DNA of 64,000 nucleotides from Branchiibius hedensis. GTDB lineage: Bacteria > Actinomycetota > Actinomycetes > Actinomycetales > Dermatophilaceae. A program made the translations under genes and the position numbers. The stretch lies in assembly GCF_900108585.1 (NCBI RefSeq), contig NZ_UESZ01000001.1, positions 682,001 to 746,000 of the forward strand. Direction: 5' to 3'. A model generated the notes under the pieces. It had not been told where the DNA came from. It saw only the letters and a list, made by a program, of their open reading frames with translations, and made no database searches. This document shows positions 63,080-64,000 of this stretch, piece after piece; within the stretch, counting starts at the first letter, position 1; the number at the start of each line of letters is the position of its first letter.

Positions 63080-64000
63080 TAGCGCAGCAGGCTCGGCGGT
63101 TCGTTGCCCTGCAGCTCGGTCGCGACCGTCTCGGCGTCGCCCAGGACCCGCAGGAGGTTGCCGTTGGCCAGTTTGGCCAGGTCCGCTTCCGACCAACTCT
63201 TCTCCCGCAGCGCGGCCAGCAGACGGGGGTACCCGCTGACGTCCTCGAGACCATCGGGCAGGTGGTCGACACCGTCGTAATCCCCGCCGACCCCGACGTG
63301 ATCGACTCCCGCAACCTCCCGTAGGTGCTGCAGATGGGCGACCACGTCGTCGATCGTGGCGTGCGGTGCAGACCGGGTCTGGTCCCACTCGGCCTGGAAC
63401 GCCGCCACCGCCGCCGCGTCGTGCGAATCGATGCCGGCCGCCGCGGCCGCGTCCTGGCGCGCCTGCCGGTAGGCCATGACCGCAGGTGAGATGAACGCGG
63501 GGACGAACGTCGCCATGACGACGCCGCCGTTGCCTGGGACCCGTTGCAGTACGTCGTCCGGCACGTTGCGCACGTGATCGCAGACGGTCCGTGCGCTGGA
63601 GTGGGAGAAGATCACCGGCGCGCGGGTGGCGTCCAGAGCGGCGTGCATGGTGTTCGGGGCGACGTGCGACAGATCGACCAGCATGCCGATGCGATTCATC
63701 TCACGGACCACTTCGACGCCGAACGAGGTCAGGCCACCGGGCAGTTCGACGTCGGTCGCCGACCCGGCCCACGGCGTGTTGTCGTTGTGCGTCAGGGTCA
63801 TGTAGCGCACGCCGAGGACATAGAGCATCCGCAGCGCGGCCAGCGAGGAGTCGATCGACTGACCGCCCTCGGCGCCGAGGAGACTGGCGATGCGACCGTC
63901 TGCCATCGCAGTCCGCACCTGCTCGGCGCTGAGCGCCAACTGCAGGTCGTCGTACCGTGCGATCAGTTGATGGGCCGCATCGATCTGCTCGAGGGTCGCC
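63067..64000 (-). CDS. Membrane dipeptidase (renal dipeptidase family, N-terminus outside window)
   Basis: The frame is open to the window end at 64000, so the true start lies outside; about 310 residues are visible. Contains the family core: GVRYMTLTHNDNTPWAGSATD, MNRIGMLVDLSHVAPNTM with a metal-binding region, APVIFSHSSAR (His) and VGVGGDYDGVDHLPDGLEDVSGY. Zinc-dependent M19 enzymes hydrolyse dipeptides, including D-amino-acid-containing ones. The visible TTG-initiated shorter form starting at 63939 is an artefact of the truncation. Confidence 0.88.
   Translation of the reverse strand, partial: ATLEQIDAAHQLIARYDDLQLALSAEQVRTAMADGRIASLLGAEGGQSIDSSLAALRMLYVLGVRYMTLTHNDNTPWAGSATDVELPGGLTSFGVEVVREMNRIGMLVDLSHVAPNTMHAALDATRAPVIFSHSSARTVCDHVRNVPDDVLQRVPGNGGVVMATFVPAFISPAVMAYRQARQDAAAAAGIDSHDAAAVAAFQAEWDQTRSAPHATIDDVVAHLQHLREVAGVDHVGVGGDYDGVDHLPDGLEDVSGYPRLLAALREKSWSEADLAKLANGNLLRVLGDAETVATELQGNEPPSLLRYQST

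Noticed and set aside
1-64000. Frequent GGCGTAC/GTACGCC words throughout coding regions
   Set aside because: Noticed by eye, but could reflect codon preference for Ala-Tyr/Val-Arg-like pairs; no count against expectation can be made here.
1-64000. CRISPR array, prophage or insertion sequence
   Set aside because: No regularly spaced repeats, integrase, transposase or phage structural genes were seen.

Overview
The window is a gene-dense, very GC-rich chromosomal segment with heavy GTG start usage, no phage or transposase genes and no CRISPR array. Gene content and order point to an actinobacterium: a mycothiol-type DsbA nitroreductase beside rpiB and pepN, then tRNA-Gly, tRNA-Pro, tig, clpP1, clpP2 and clpX (an order I recall from Mycobacterium); folC, a DUF4233 gene, ndk and mreBCD-mrdA (an order I recall from Streptomyces); dapA-rnj; rpsO-pnp; and a translational T-box before ileS. 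I infer a member of the Micrococcales, possibly near Dermacoccaceae or Intrasporangiaceae; that placement is recall-based and untested.

Layout. 1-3.6 kb: partial pepN, a mycothiol-dependent nitroreductase, rpiB, a membrane SpoIIE-type phosphatase and a small antitoxin-like protein. 3.8-8.5 kb: two tRNAs, tig, clpP1P2 and clpX (protein folding and turnover). 7.8-12.4 kb (minus): a DUF4129 / small membrane protein / MoxR / DUF58 / membrane protein operon. 12.4-16.6 kb (minus): valS and cobQ. 16.7-24.6 kb: an orphan GAD-like/Tdi1-like protein, T-box, ileS, folC, a DUF4233 protein, uppP, ndk and a MarR regulator. 24.7-31.4 kb: mreB-mreC-mreD-mrdA (lateral wall growth), then xfp phosphoketolase. 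31.4-35.2 kb: a VapBC toxin-antitoxin pair, rpsO, pnp. 35.2-41.4 kb: VanZ-RDD membrane protein, rRNA/tRNA methyltransferase, CbiX-like chelatase, amidotransferase, CtaG-like protein and a 14-TM MFS exporter. 41.5-48.7 kb: dapB, MmcQ-like protein, second amidotransferase, GNAT protein, a DHFR-Nudix fusion, thyA, dapA and rnj. 48.7-53.4 kb: a SatD / endonuclease-phosphatase / membrane protein divergent module and two tail-to-tail citrate synthase paralogues. 53.4-64 kb: PadR and DUF4097, a SAM-riboswitch-controlled PLP enzyme, a GAF regulator divergent from a flavin monooxygenase, ftsK, a membrane protein and a partial dipeptidase.

The most unusual signal lies in the short dispersed repeats. 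Three unrelated families occur twice each here: a 66-bp element translated in the same frame inside valS and at the start of the DUF4233 gene; a 58-bp near-perfect palindrome at 17335 and 32174; and a hairpin with 19-bp arms and unrelated 17-nt loops at 43378 and 54984. A separate perfect 14-bp inverted repeat sits between thyA and dapA. The 66-bp element recalls the in-frame palindromic elements of Rickettsia in behaviour, though it is not itself an obvious palindrome. Other points of interest are the DHFR-Nudix fusion, the SatD module with operator-like inverted repeats, and a tRNA-Pro gene with a mispaired acceptor stem.
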